Assembly: GCA_023417665.1 (NCBI GenBank)
Contig: JAEZFA010000057.1
Coordinates: 1 to 11,041, forward strand
From: Pseudomonadota bacterium
GTDB lineage: Bacteria > Pseudomonadota > Alphaproteobacteria > Rhizobiales > Xanthobacteraceae
DNA: 11,041 nucleotides
Direction of reading: 5' to 3'
Shown here: one piece after another, positions 1 through 6,152 of the stretch
Numbering within the stretch: the stretch's first letter is position 1
Layout: each line of letters begins with the position of its first letter
Position numbers and translations under genes: made by a program
The notes under the pieces: model-generated
What the model was told of the DNA's origin: nothing
The model's input: only the letters and a program-made list of their open reading frames with translations
Database searches by the model: none

Positions 1-217
1 GCGTCTCGTATTCGACGTGCGCCGTCGAAATCGTAATGCCGCGCGCCTTCTCTTCCGGAGCCTTGTCGATCTGGTCATAGGCCGTGAACGTCGCACCGCC
101 CGTCTCCGCAAGCACCTTCGTGATCGCAGCCGTCAAAGACGTCTTGCCATGGTCAACGTGACCAATCGTGCCAATGTTCACATGCGGCTTGTTGCGTTCA
201 AATTTTTCCTTGGCCAT
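1..217 (-). CDS. tuf: Elongation factor Tu, N-terminal part (cut by window edge)
   Basis: EF-Tu is the GTPase that carries aminoacyl-tRNA to the ribosomal A site in the cytoplasm. Only the first 72 codons are present and the gene leaves the window on the left. The protein opens MAKEKFERNKPHVNIGTIGH, with the P-loop (G1) motif GHVDHGKT at residues 19-26 and the switch I region ending in KARGITI near residues 57-63, as in bacterial EF-Tu. The start is the ATG read from 217 leftward, matching the family's usual N-terminus, with purine-rich AAGAGACAGGG just upstream. It lies 36 nt after tRNA-Gly on the same strand, so tRNA and mRNA are probably cotranscribed, as with E. coli tufB. Identification is certain; the rest of the gene is unseen. 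Confidence 0.98.
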   Translation of the reverse strand, partial: MAKEKFERNKPHVNIGTIGHVDHGKTSLTAAITKVLAETGGATFTAYDQIDKAPEEKARGITISTAHVEYET

Positions 218-253
218 GGCCCTGTCTCTTCACTTCCCTTGGTTCGCAAAAAC

Positions 254-327
254 TGGAGCGGGTGAAGGGAATCGAACCCTCGTATTCAGCTTGGAAGGCT
301 GCTGCTCTACCATTGAGCTACACCCGC
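254..327 (-). tRNA. tRNA-Gly (anticodon TCC)
   Basis: On the minus strand this folds as a standard 74-nt cloverleaf: acceptor GCGGGTG paired with CACCCGC, D stem GCTC/GAGC, anticodon loop CTTCCAA with anticodon TCC at 293-295, and T loop TTCGATT. The discriminator is T and the CCA end is encoded (254-256). It reads GGA-family glycine codons. It lies 36 nt before tuf, the same tRNA-Gly/tuf adjacency seen as glyT-thrT-tufB in E. coli. Confidence 0.98.
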
Positions 328-339
328 GATTTCGGCGGT

Positions 340-368
340 CTTTTAGCGAGAACATCGCGGGACGCCAA
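340..368 (-). promoter_or_regulatory. Possible sigma70-type promoter for tRNA-Gly and tuf
   Basis: On the minus strand TTGGCG (363-368) and TAAAAG (340-345) are separated by 17 bp. Each hexamer matches four of six consensus positions. The -10 box ends 12 nt before the tRNA-Gly 5' end, a natural spacing for a tRNA start. It could drive tRNA-Gly plus tuf independently of tRNA-Tyr upstream. Assigned by eye, without a scoring model. Confidence 0.45.
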
Positions 369-407
369 GACGGCCCGGCAGCTTTGATGAAGCGTCACGG
401 GAACTTC

Positions 408-429
408 AGAAAACGCCCGAAAACAGGGC
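408..429 (-). terminator. Weak possible terminator after the lipoprotein hydrolase gene
   Basis: On the minus strand, about 22 nt after the hydrolase stop codon, GCCC (426-429) and GGGC (415-418) flank a 7-nt loop and are followed by GTTTTCT. The stem is only 4 bp and the T run is interrupted, so this would be at most a leaky terminator upstream of the tRNA-Gly/tuf promoter. Confidence 0.25.
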
Positions 430-451
430 TCGCTTGCCCGTTTCGCCGGTT

Positions 452-1576
452 TTAATCGGCGGCTGCGTTGAGCAGTTCGGTGTGCAGCGGGGCGGTCACG
501 ATCGCGCCGGCGGCATCGAGCAAAAAGACGCCCGCATGCGAGAGCGCGGGCCGCCTGGCCAGCTGCGGATAGAGCCCCGCGAGATAGACGAAGCGATCGT
601 GCCCCAGGCCGTCCGCGGACTGCAGCTCGGAAATATCGATGACCTGCACGCGCGCCCGGACCACTGCCTCCTGCACGCGCGAATCCTCGATATCGACTGC
701 GCCGACACGCCCGAGCGAGCTTGCGAGGAGCCCCGAGACCCGAAGCGCGCGGTCGTCCTTCGCGACCAGAATCTTCATCGGCGGCGTCAGCGGCCCGACC
801 ACCCGCAATTGCTGGGAAAAGACTTCGACGTCGATGTCCGGCGCCGCAAGCACGACGTCGGCACGGCGGATCACGTCGTCCCTGCCCGCAAGGCGAAGCG
901 TGCGCAGCGTCTCCATTGCAAGCTGCGCACCCATGCTGTGCGCGGCAAGCCGGATTCTGCGCTTGCCGAGGTTTTCGGTAAGGCCCGTGAGCAGCGCCGC
1001 AAGATGATCGCGCGAGTACATCACCGCGTCCTTGTCGGCGACATATCCGGCCACGCTCGCATGCGAGGGCCACGCGAACAGGATCTGCGCGGAATCGATG
1101 CGGGAATCGGCACTCACCTGCGCGAGCCGGAACAGCGACTCCTGAAAATTGTTGTTGTAGCCGTGCACGAACAGCGTGATGTCCTGCTGGCCTCTGCCCG
1201 CTTCAAACCGCTTCACCGCGGCCAGAAATTCCGGCCCGGTCAGCACGCGCTGCGCAACGACAACGAATGCACCGTCTCCCGGCACCCCTGGCAGGCCGAC
1301 CCGGCCGGAACGGTGGTCCGGCGGAATCGCGATCGTGAACTCCGCGAAATTCAGGGTCGGCGACTTGTGGTTCGTGAATATGTTGGTGTCCGGCTCGAGC
1401 CGGGCACGGTTGGTCGCCACGAATATCTTGACCAGCCTGGCCCCCGGCGGCGAATCGACGGTTGCCAGCGCGTCGGGCCCGGGCCGCGACGCGCAAGCCG
1501 AAAGCAGCATTGCGAACAGAACGGCAAAAACCGCCGAACCCGCCCTGCCCAACACCGGCTTTCCGGAAAAACGCAT
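452..1576 (-). CDS. Lipoprotein alpha/beta hydrolase, DUF900/COG4782-like
   Basis: Probable serine esterase/lipase-type hydrolase of unknown substrate, anchored to a membrane as a lipoprotein. From the ATG at 1576 (374 aa) the protein has a basic start, a hydrophobic stretch at about 13-27 and a lipobox LSAC with the lipidated Cys at 28. Family hallmarks follow: IFVATNR near 52-57, LFVHGYNNNF (oxyanion-type HG near 138), FAWPS, and the nucleophile elbow AHSMGAQ with Ser214. Candidate catalytic partners are Asp274/275 (KDDRAL) and His326 (GHDRFVYL). A GTG seven codons upstream (1597) would give 381 aa; the ATG is preferred because it leaves a standard lipoprotein signal. It lies 139 nt downstream of the CPBP/DUF4214 gene and upstream of tRNA-Gly, all on the minus strand. 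The fold and lipobox are clear; the substrate and which membrane holds it are not. Confidence 0.85.
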   Translation of the reverse strand: MRFSGKPVLGRAGSAVFAVLFAMLLSACASRPGPDALATVDSPPGARLVKIFVATNRARLEPDTNIFTNHKSPTLNFAEFTIAIPPDHRSGRVGLPGVPGDGAFVVVAQRVLTGPEFLAAVKRFEAGRGQQDITLFVHGYNNNFQESLFRLAQVSADSRIDSAQILFAWPSHASVAGYVADKDAVMYSRDHLAALLTGLTENLGKRRIRLAAHSMGAQLAMETLRTLRLAGRDDVIRRADVVLAAPDIDVEVFSQQLRVVGPLTPPMKILVAKDDRALRVSGLLASSLGRVGAVDIEDSRVQEAVVRARVQVIDISELQSADGLGHDRFVYLAGLYPQLARRPALSHAGVFLLDAAGAIVTAPLHTELLNAAAD

Positions 1577-1715
1577 CTCGCACACCCGCCACTTCACCCG
1601 TATCGCCGCAGACTACCCGTTTTCAGCGTCAGGCACGACCCGTGCACGATCGGCATCGTAAACGAGAAAGAAATGCCGGCGTGCCCGCCTTCCCGCGAAC
1701 GCGGCGCAAGAAGAC

Positions 1716-2693
1716 TTACGAAGATCCGTTACAGGACAGATCGGCGCTACAGCGCAGTTCCAGATATTCCTTGCTGATCATGAACCGCATGACGACTTCC
1801 GCCCGATTGCTTCGATGAAGCCTGTGCAGGAATGCCTCAATCTCAGCTTCCGACGCACCACGGCCCAGCACGTCGCGATAAAGCGCCGCGATAAACGCGC
1901 GGTCGGAGCTTCCGTTCTTCTCGTAATAGTCGTCCGACTTCCATTCATCGTACCGGCTGGAAAGCGGCTCTTCGCTCAGCAGCGCATAGTTTTTCAGGAT
2001 CGGCATGGCATTGCGGCCCACCGCGAAATTATAAGTGAGACGCTCGGGAAAAATGACCGCGGCAAGGATCGCCAGAAGGATATGAAAGACTGTTACCGGC
2101 AGCAGCCTTCGGCTTCGCGAAAAAAAGAACATCGATACGGCGGCGAAAGCGGCAGCAAGTGCCGCCACGAACAGGCTTGGCAGATGCAGCGCACTGAAGA
2201 TCGCAACCGTCGCGGCAAAAGCCACTTTGCGATTGCCGAGAATCCTGAAGAGTGACGGAAACAGAAAAAAGCACACGACCATCTGCTGCAAGATTACGAC
2301 GAATGCCTTGCTCGCAAACCGCATCGGCTCGGCGATGTCCTGGATGCGGCCCAGACGCCACGACTCTCCATCGGTATAGAGAAGCTCCGCCGCCAACAAC
2401 GACGGCACGACACCCAATCCGAACGCGAGCAAGAACGCGACCAGCCAGGCCGTACCTAGCCCCCATACCGGCTGGCGGGAAGTCCACGCGCCGGCACCAA
2501 GCCGCAAGGTGCTTGCCAGGACGATGATGGTTATTACGATTCCCGCGGCCGCCCGGTAGAAGGCGCCAACATCCTTCCAGAGCAAAAGCTCCACGAGCGT
2601 CAGCACGATCGCGAGTTCGATGACGCTTCGCGCTCTGCCGGTGGTCAGCAAGGCATCCATTCGCGCGAACGCATTAAAGAAACGGGTAGCCAT
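1716..2693 (-). CDS. Membrane protein: degenerate CPBP-like region fused to DUF4214 domain
   Basis: A 325-aa protein of unknown function. Residues 22-40, 46-62, 81-104, 128-150, 157-190 and 197-215 are hydrophobic, suggesting six or more membrane segments. The second half of this part looks like a CPBP (CAAX protease/bacteriocin-processing) domain: FSALH with His170, then SRSRRLLPVTVFH with His204. However, the place where CPBP proteases carry Glu-Glu has Gln136-Gln137, no FRG follows, and the usual Asn four residues after the second His is Ala208. After a charged linker (about 240-265), residues 266-312 (FIAALYRDVLGRGASEAEIE and on to FMISKEY) fit the DUF4214 repeat, a phycobilisome-linker-like module often found in secreted proteins. 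The ATG at 2693 has only a weak ribosome site nearby. It lies between tRNA-Tyr and the lipoprotein hydrolase. Coding is clear; the CPBP assignment is moderate and protease activity is unlikely. Confidence 0.8.
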   Translation of the reverse strand: MATRFFNAFARMDALLTTGRARSVIELAIVLTLVELLLWKDVGAFYRAAAGIVITIIVLASTLRLGAGAWTSRQPVWGLGTAWLVAFLLAFGLGVVPSLLAAELLYTDGESWRLGRIQDIAEPMRFASKAFVVILQQMVVCFFLFPSLFRILGNRKVAFAATVAIFSALHLPSLFVAALAAAFAAVSMFFFSRSRRLLPVTVFHILLAILAAVIFPERLTYNFAVGRNAMPILKNYALLSEEPLSSRYDEWKSDDYYEKNGSSDRAFIAALYRDVLGRGASEAEIEAFLHRLHRSNRAEVVMRFMISKEYLELRCSADLSCNGSS

Positions 2694-2867
2694 GCTGCGA
2701 TCCGGCCACCCTTCTTGAATGCCAGCATGAATGCTGACCCACAGATTGCATCAATTGCGGCAAACCGAAAGATCGAAACGCTTTGCAACGGCGACCGAAG
2801 AATGCTGTGCGCCCCGACGGACGCCGCATTCTCGCGCGCAAGAAATCATGGGCTGTAAGGAATGGGT

Positions 2868-2952
2868 TGGTGGGGGAGGCAGGACTCGAACCTGCGAAGG
2901 CATAGCCAGCGGATTTACAGTCCGCCCCCTTTGCCGCTCGGGACACTCCCCC
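2868..2952 (-). tRNA. tRNA-Tyr (anticodon GTA)
   Basis: On the minus strand this is an 85-nt class II tRNA: acceptor GGGGGAG/CTCCCCC, anticodon loop CTGTAAA with GTA at 2916-2918, a long variable arm typical of bacterial tRNA-Tyr, T arm GCAGG TTCGAGT CCTGC, discriminator A and encoded CCA (2868-2870). It is divergent from rlmB and heads the minus-strand block leading to tuf. Confidence 0.98.
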
Positions 2953-2963
2953 GGTAGCCCGGG

Positions 2964-2983
2964 TTTCTCTTGAAGCAGAGAAA
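2964..2983 (-). other. Small hairpin just upstream of tRNA-Tyr 5' end
   Basis: Perfect inverted repeat with 7-bp arms TTTCTCT (2964-2970) and AGAGAAA (2977-2983) around a 6-nt loop, 11 nt before the tRNA-Tyr 5' end. It lies inside the roughly 65-nt leader expected from the promoter at 3023-3051, so it would form in the precursor RNA. A role in tRNA processing is only a guess. Confidence 0.4.
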
Positions 2984-3022
2984 AATGCGCACGGACCCGC
3001 GACCGCGAGCCCAGCGGCGGGA

Positions 3023-3051
3023 CTTATGGTTGCCGCTTATGGGGGTGTCAA
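3023..3051 (-). promoter_or_regulatory. Sigma70-type promoter for tRNA-Tyr
   Basis: On the minus strand a perfect -35 box TTGACA (3046-3051) is followed after exactly 17 bp by CATAAG (3023-3028), matching four of six -10 positions. Transcription would start near 3015, giving a leader of about 65 nt before tRNA-Tyr. The pattern suits a strong stable-RNA promoter in alphaproteobacteria. A 10-bp palindrome AAAGCGCTTT (3059-3068) sits just upstream of the -35 box, between this promoter and the diverging rlmB. Confidence 0.65.
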
Positions 3052-3155
3052 CCCTGTGAAAGCGCTTTGCTTCGGAAGACTTAGCCGCCGGCGCCGCCCG
3101 AATTGCCAAGCACCCTTCCGGCGGCCTAGATGCCCGACCCAACGAGACAGAACCG

Positions 3156-3956
3156 ATGGCCGGACGCCCGAAGAAGCCCGAAAAATCCAGGTCCTCCCTG
3201 ACCGGCCGCCGAACCTTTGGCGCGGACGGCCGCAAGGTAACGCTGGATCATGCGATCTTGTACGGATGGCATCCGGTTGCCGAGGCGCTCAAGAATCCCG
3301 CGCGCCGGTTCCGCACCCTGATCGTGACCGAGAACGCGCTGCGCCGCCTGCAGGAAGCGAACATCGAACTCCCCGTGCAGCCGGAAATCGTGCGGCCCGA
3401 CGCGCTCGACAAGAAGCTGACGCCGGACGCCGTGCACCAGGGCCTTTTTGCCGTCACCGACGCGCTGCCCTCGCCCGGCCTGCATGAGCTTTCGCTGGAC
3501 AAGCTCGTTCTCGTGCTCGACCAGATCACCGATCCGCACAATTTCGGCGCGATCCTCCGCAGTGCCGCAGCATTCAATGTCTCCGCGATCGTGACCACCG
3601 CGCGCCACTCGCCGGAGGCGACCGGCGTACTCGCGAAATCCGCCTCCGGCGGGCTCGAGCATGTACCGATCTCGCTTGTCCAGAATCTCGCGCGCGCAAT
3701 GAACGAGTTGAAGGAGCGCGGCTTCACGCTGGTAGGACTTGCCGAGGAAGGCGAGAACGATCTGAGCGAGATCGCCTTGAAGGCGCCCGTCGCGCTTGTG
3801 CTTGGCGCGGAAGGCAAAGGCCTGCGCCAGCTCACCCGCGAAACCTGCGACGTGCTCGCACGCATCGACCTGAGCGGCGCGATCAGGAGCCTCAACGTCT
3901 CCAATGCCGCGGCGCTCGCACTCTACATCGCGGATCGGGCCACCCGAACGAGATAG
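3156..3956 (+). CDS. rlmB: 23S rRNA (guanosine-2251-2'-O)-methyltransferase, TrmH/SpoU family
   Basis: RlmB uses S-adenosylmethionine to methylate the 2'-OH of G2251 in the P-loop of 23S rRNA. The 266-aa protein has a basic N-terminal extension (about 1-30) and a SpoU substrate-binding domain (about 31-105, ILYGWHPVAEALKNP). The SPOUT catalytic domain has motif 1 DPHNFGAILRSA with Asn129 and Arg136, motif 2 LGAEGKGL (216-223) and motif 3 SLNVSNAAAL (245-254). These are the deep-knot SAM-binding motifs. Motif 3 has Asn where many homologues have Val (SLNVSVA). The ATG follows GAGACAG at a reasonable distance. The downstream kinase starts 10 nt after the stop, suggesting cotranscription. A related SpoU methyltransferase acting on another rRNA or tRNA site is the main alternative; the N-terminal domain and location near tRNA-Tyr/tuf favour RlmB. 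Confidence 0.92.
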   Translation: MAGRPKKPEKSRSSLTGRRTFGADGRKVTLDHAILYGWHPVAEALKNPARRFRTLIVTENALRRLQEANIELPVQPEIVRPDALDKKLTPDAVHQGLFAVTDALPSPGLHELSLDKLVLVLDQITDPHNFGAILRSAAAFNVSAIVTTARHSPEATGVLAKSASGGLEHVPISLVQNLARAMNELKERGFTLVGLAEEGENDLSEIALKAPVALVLGAEGKGLRQLTRETCDVLARIDLSGAIRSLNVSNAAALALYIADRATRTR

Positions 3957-3966
3957 GATCGCGGCA

Positions 3967-5064
3967 ATGAGGTTCGGATCTTGGCTGAAGGCATCGAACC
4001 CTCGTGGTCACTGGACCGAGCGCTTCCTCGTTCCCTATCTCGCAGCGATAGCGCTGGTCGCGATTACGACGCTCGTCATCTCGCTCGCATTGCGCCGGAT
4101 CGACTTCCAGAACGTCGGCATCATCTATCTGCTGCCGGTGTTCGTACTTTCCGTTCGCTGGGGATTCATGCCGGCGATGTTCACGGCGCTGATCAGCGTC
4201 GGATGTTCCGCGTTCTTCTTCTATCCGCCGATCTATGATTTCCGCGCGCATAACTGGGACAACCAGATTGATCTCATATTATTCACGATCATCGCCGGCG
4301 TAACGAGCCACCTCGCAACGCGATTGCGCCGCCAGGATGAAATCGACCGGCTCCGCGAAGCGCTGATCGGTTCGGTGTCGCACGAGTTGCGCACGCCGCT
4401 TGCCTCGATCCTCGGAGCGTCGTCGGTGATCTCCGAATCCCAGAACGTGAAGAACGATCCTCGGCTATCGACCCTTGCCAATGTAGTCCGGGAAGAAGCC
4501 GACCGCCTCAATCACGACATTCAAAACCTGCTCGACGCAACTCGAATCTCGAGCGAAGGCATTCGCGCGAAGCGCGAATGGATCGATCCGGGCGATATCG
4601 TGAACATCGCGATCGAGCGCCGCCGGCGAAACCTCGCGTCGCACAAGGTCACTGTGAATTTTTCGGACGCCCTTCCATTGTTCGAGGGCGATGCCGTGCT
4701 GTTCGATCAGGCGCTCGGGCAGATATTGAGCAACGCTGCGAAATACTCTCCTGCCAATACCGCGATTGCGGTCGAGGTACTCCAGGCGGAACGCAACATC
4801 GAGATACGCGTGACCGACGAAGGCGCGGGACTGACCACGGAAGAACGGGAACGCTGGGGCGAACGCTTCTATCGCGGCCCTCGGCATCTGCAGACCACGA
4901 CCGGTTCCGGCCTCGGCACATGGATCGCGAAGGCATTCGTTGAGGCGATGGGAGGCACCGTGCATGCGAAAAGCGCGGGGCTCGGCCACGGTTGCACCGT
5001 AATTATCGCGCTGCCTATACCTACCCAGCCGCCGCAGGAGTCAGACTCCCATGCCGATGACTAA
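3967..5064 (+). CDS. KdpD-like sensor histidine kinase, short form (DUF4118-HisKA-HATPase)
   Basis: A 365-aa inner-membrane sensor kinase that should autophosphorylate on His and pass the phosphate to the regulator encoded next. Four hydrophobic segments lie at about 21-41, 49-64, 68-87 and 101-117, matching the DUF4118 transmembrane domain of KdpD. Then come the H-box SVSHELRTPL (His139), N-box QILSNAAKYSP (Asn256), G1 DEGAG (284-288), F-box near Phe301 and G2 GSGLG (313-317). This corresponds to the C-terminal half of KdpD; the N-terminal KdpD and USP-like cytoplasmic sensor domains are absent. The ATG at 3967 is chosen over an upstream in-frame start at 3904 because it follows AGGA at good spacing and avoids overlapping rlmB. 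Its last 14 nt overlap the regulator gene. The signal sensed is unknown. Confidence 0.92.
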   Translation: MRFGSWLKASNPRGHWTERFLVPYLAAIALVAITTLVISLALRRIDFQNVGIIYLLPVFVLSVRWGFMPAMFTALISVGCSAFFFYPPIYDFRAHNWDNQIDLILFTIIAGVTSHLATRLRRQDEIDRLREALIGSVSHELRTPLASILGASSVISESQNVKNDPRLSTLANVVREEADRLNHDIQNLLDATRISSEGIRAKREWIDPGDIVNIAIERRRRNLASHKVTVNFSDALPLFEGDAVLFDQALGQILSNAAKYSPANTAIAVEVLQAERNIEIRVTDEGAGLTTEERERWGERFYRGPRHLQTTTGSGLGTWIAKAFVEAMGGTVHAKSAGLGHGCTVIIALPIPTQPPQESDSHADD

Positions 5065-5776
5065 GAACAACCCCGCCGTACTCGTTGTTGATGACGAAGC
5101 GCAGATCCGCCGCTTTCTCCGCGCCGGCTTCGAAATGGACGGCTTTTCCGTTCAGGATGCTGAGAACGGCACCGATGGCATCCGCAACGCGACCATGCGG
5201 CCGCCCGATCTCGTCATCCTCGACCTCGCCCTGCCCGATATCGACGGCTCGGAAGTGCTCGCGCGCCTGCGTTCCTGGTCGAACGTGCCGGTGATCGTGC
5301 TCTCCGTGCGCTCCAGCGAAGACGAGAAGGTCAAGCTCCTGCAGCTCGGCGCCGACGATTATGTGGTCAAGCCGTTCGGCATGGCGGAACTTCTCGCCCG
5401 ATCCCACGCCGCAATCCGCCGTCACACCCGCAACCAGAGCGGCGATCCGGTCGTCAATCTGGGCCGGCTCGCGATCGATCTCGGCAATCGCGCGGTGTTC
5501 ATCGACGGCGAACGTCTGTCGCTTACGCGCAAGGAGTTCCGCCTTCTTCAGATTCTCGCGCAACACGCCGGCAACGTGGTGACGCACGGGCAGTTGCTGA
5601 ACGAAGTCTGGGGCGCTGGCCACGATCAGGATTCGCATTACCTGCGCATTTTCGTTCGCAAGCTGCGCCAGAAAATCGAAATTGATCCGACCCAGCCCCG
5701 CCTGCTGCTGACGGAACTTGGCGTCGGGTATCGGCTGACGGCGGACGATTCGAACGGCAAAGCCACGCAGCACTGA
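5051..5776 (+). CDS. KdpE-like response regulator, OmpR/PhoB family
   Basis: A 241-aa DNA-binding response regulator, partner of the upstream kinase. The receiver domain (about 8-121) has the acidic pair Asp14-Asp15, phosphoacceptor Asp58 in VILDLALPDIDG, Ser85 in the switch position and Lys107 in VVKPFG. A winged-helix output domain (about 133-232) follows, with LTRKEFRLL, a recognition helix SHYLRIFVRKLRQK and the wing GVGYRL. The strings LRSWSNVPVIVLS and SHYLRIFVRKLRQKIE are very close to KdpE. Start at 5051 is supported by AGGAG at 5036-5040; it overlaps the kinase stop by 14 nt, indicating translational coupling. In E. coli KdpE activates kdpFABC for K+ uptake, but no pump genes are adjacent, so the targets here are unknown. 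Possible binding sites lie just downstream (5816-5854). Confidence 0.94.
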   Translation: MPMTKNNPAVLVVDDEAQIRRFLRAGFEMDGFSVQDAENGTDGIRNATMRPPDLVILDLALPDIDGSEVLARLRSWSNVPVIVLSVRSSEDEKVKLLQLGADDYVVKPFGMAELLARSHAAIRRHTRNQSGDPVVNLGRLAIDLGNRAVFIDGERLSLTRKEFRLLQILAQHAGNVVTHGQLLNEVWGAGHDQDSHYLRIFVRKLRQKIEIDPTQPRLLLTELGVGYRLTADDSNGKATQH

Positions 5777-5815
5777 CTTTCGTCGCACGACCTTTGGCGA
5801 ACATCGGTAGGTTCA

Positions 5816-5854
5816 GTTACGCCAATTTTACGCGTAACCTAAAAATGGTTACGC
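5816..5854 (+). repeat. Phased TTACGC repeats, candidate regulator binding sites
   Basis: TTACGC occurs at 5817-5822, 5828-5833 and 5849-5854, spacing 11 and 21 bp, close to one and two helical turns. The second copy is part of a perfect 10-bp palindrome TTACGCGTAA (5828-5837). The block GCGTAACC (5832-5839) and GGTTACGC (5847-5854) is also a perfect inverted repeat with 8-bp arms and a 7-nt spacer. OmpR/PhoB-family regulators usually bind direct repeats about 11 bp apart, and the gene ending at 5776 encodes one. The link to that regulator is inference. Confidence 0.5.
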
Positions 5855-5873
5855 CAACGCTTTTGCTGCGTTG
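5855..5873 (+). repeat. Short inverted repeat CAACGC/GCGTTG
   Basis: Perfect 6-bp arms CAACGC (5855-5860) and GCGTTG (5868-5873) around a 7-nt loop, directly abutting the dyad before it and 4 nt before the dyad after it. There is no T run behind it, so it is not a typical terminator of the regulator gene. Confidence 0.4.
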
Positions 5874-5877
5874 ACTA

Positions 5878-5899
5878 GTTTCGTCCCAAGGGACGAAAC
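5878..5899 (+). promoter_or_regulatory. Perfect 10-2-10 dyad covering the ribosome binding site of the small ORF
   Basis: GTTTCGTCCC (5878-5887) and GGGACGAAAC (5890-5899) are exact reverse complements separated by AA. The only plausible Shine-Dalgarno of the following ORF, AAGGGA (5888-5893), lies in the spacer and right arm, and the ATG starts at 5901. As RNA it could form a tight hairpin that hides the ribosome site; as DNA it has the form of a dimeric-repressor operator. The sequence shows the dyad; both roles are inference. Confidence 0.55.
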
Positions 5900-5900
5900 A

Positions 5901-6152
5901 ATGCCGACAAGAAAACTCGAAGCGCTGTTGCGGCGACAGACGACCGTCGACGAGCGCGAGATCATTGCGCTTCGCAATGAGTACCTGATGCAGCTCGGAA
6001 AGCTTGCGGCCGTCGATGCGGCTGCACCGCTGGTTTCAAAAGCGAAGGAACTTCTGCAGCCTCGCTATTGGGCACGGTCTAGCTGGCGCGAGCGCGGCAA
6101 AATTCTCGATACCGTTGGCTGGCTGCTGCGTACGCACGAAGCCAGCCGATAA
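5901..6152 (+). CDS. Small hypothetical protein, 83 aa
   Basis: Not recognised. The predicted protein (MPTRKLEALLRRQTTVDERE and so on) is 83 aa, charged, without a signal peptide or membrane segment, and probably mostly helical, with a Trp/Arg-rich C-terminal third (RYWARSSWRERGKILDTVGW). The ATG at 5901 is preceded by AAGGGA at good spacing, inside a perfect inverted repeat. A TTG at 5871 would add ten residues but lies within the upstream repeats and is less likely. Codon use resembles the neighbours, though with a less GC-rich third position by eye. It follows the KdpE-like regulator by 124 nt on the same strand and is flanked on both sides by TTACGC repeats, so it may be controlled with or by the two-component system. 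No cysteine or histidine cluster suggests metal binding. Confidence 0.6.
   Translation: MPTRKLEALLRRQTTVDEREIIALRNEYLMQLGKLAAVDAAAPLVSKAKELLQPRYWARSSWRERGKILDTVGWLLRTHEASR

Noticed and set aside
318..1073. Long open frame (251 codons) on the minus strand overlapping the lipoprotein hydrolase gene.
   Set aside because: It is an out-of-frame shadow: Arg/Ala/Gly-rich with no domain logic, overlapping tRNA-Gly, while the other minus-strand frame has a complete hydrolase with a lipobox and catalytic motifs.
434..1777. 447-codon plus-strand open frame antisense to the hydrolase gene.
   Set aside because: Shadow of the true minus-strand gene; it also crosses the intergenic gap and the end of the next gene, and its product has no coherent features.
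3084..3125. Inverted repeat GCCGCCGG/CCGGCGGC in the rlmB leader, considered as a riboswitch or attenuator.
   Set aside because: 8-bp GC-only arms with a 26-nt spacer can arise by chance in this GC-rich DNA; there is no T run or alternative pairing with the rlmB start that I can see.
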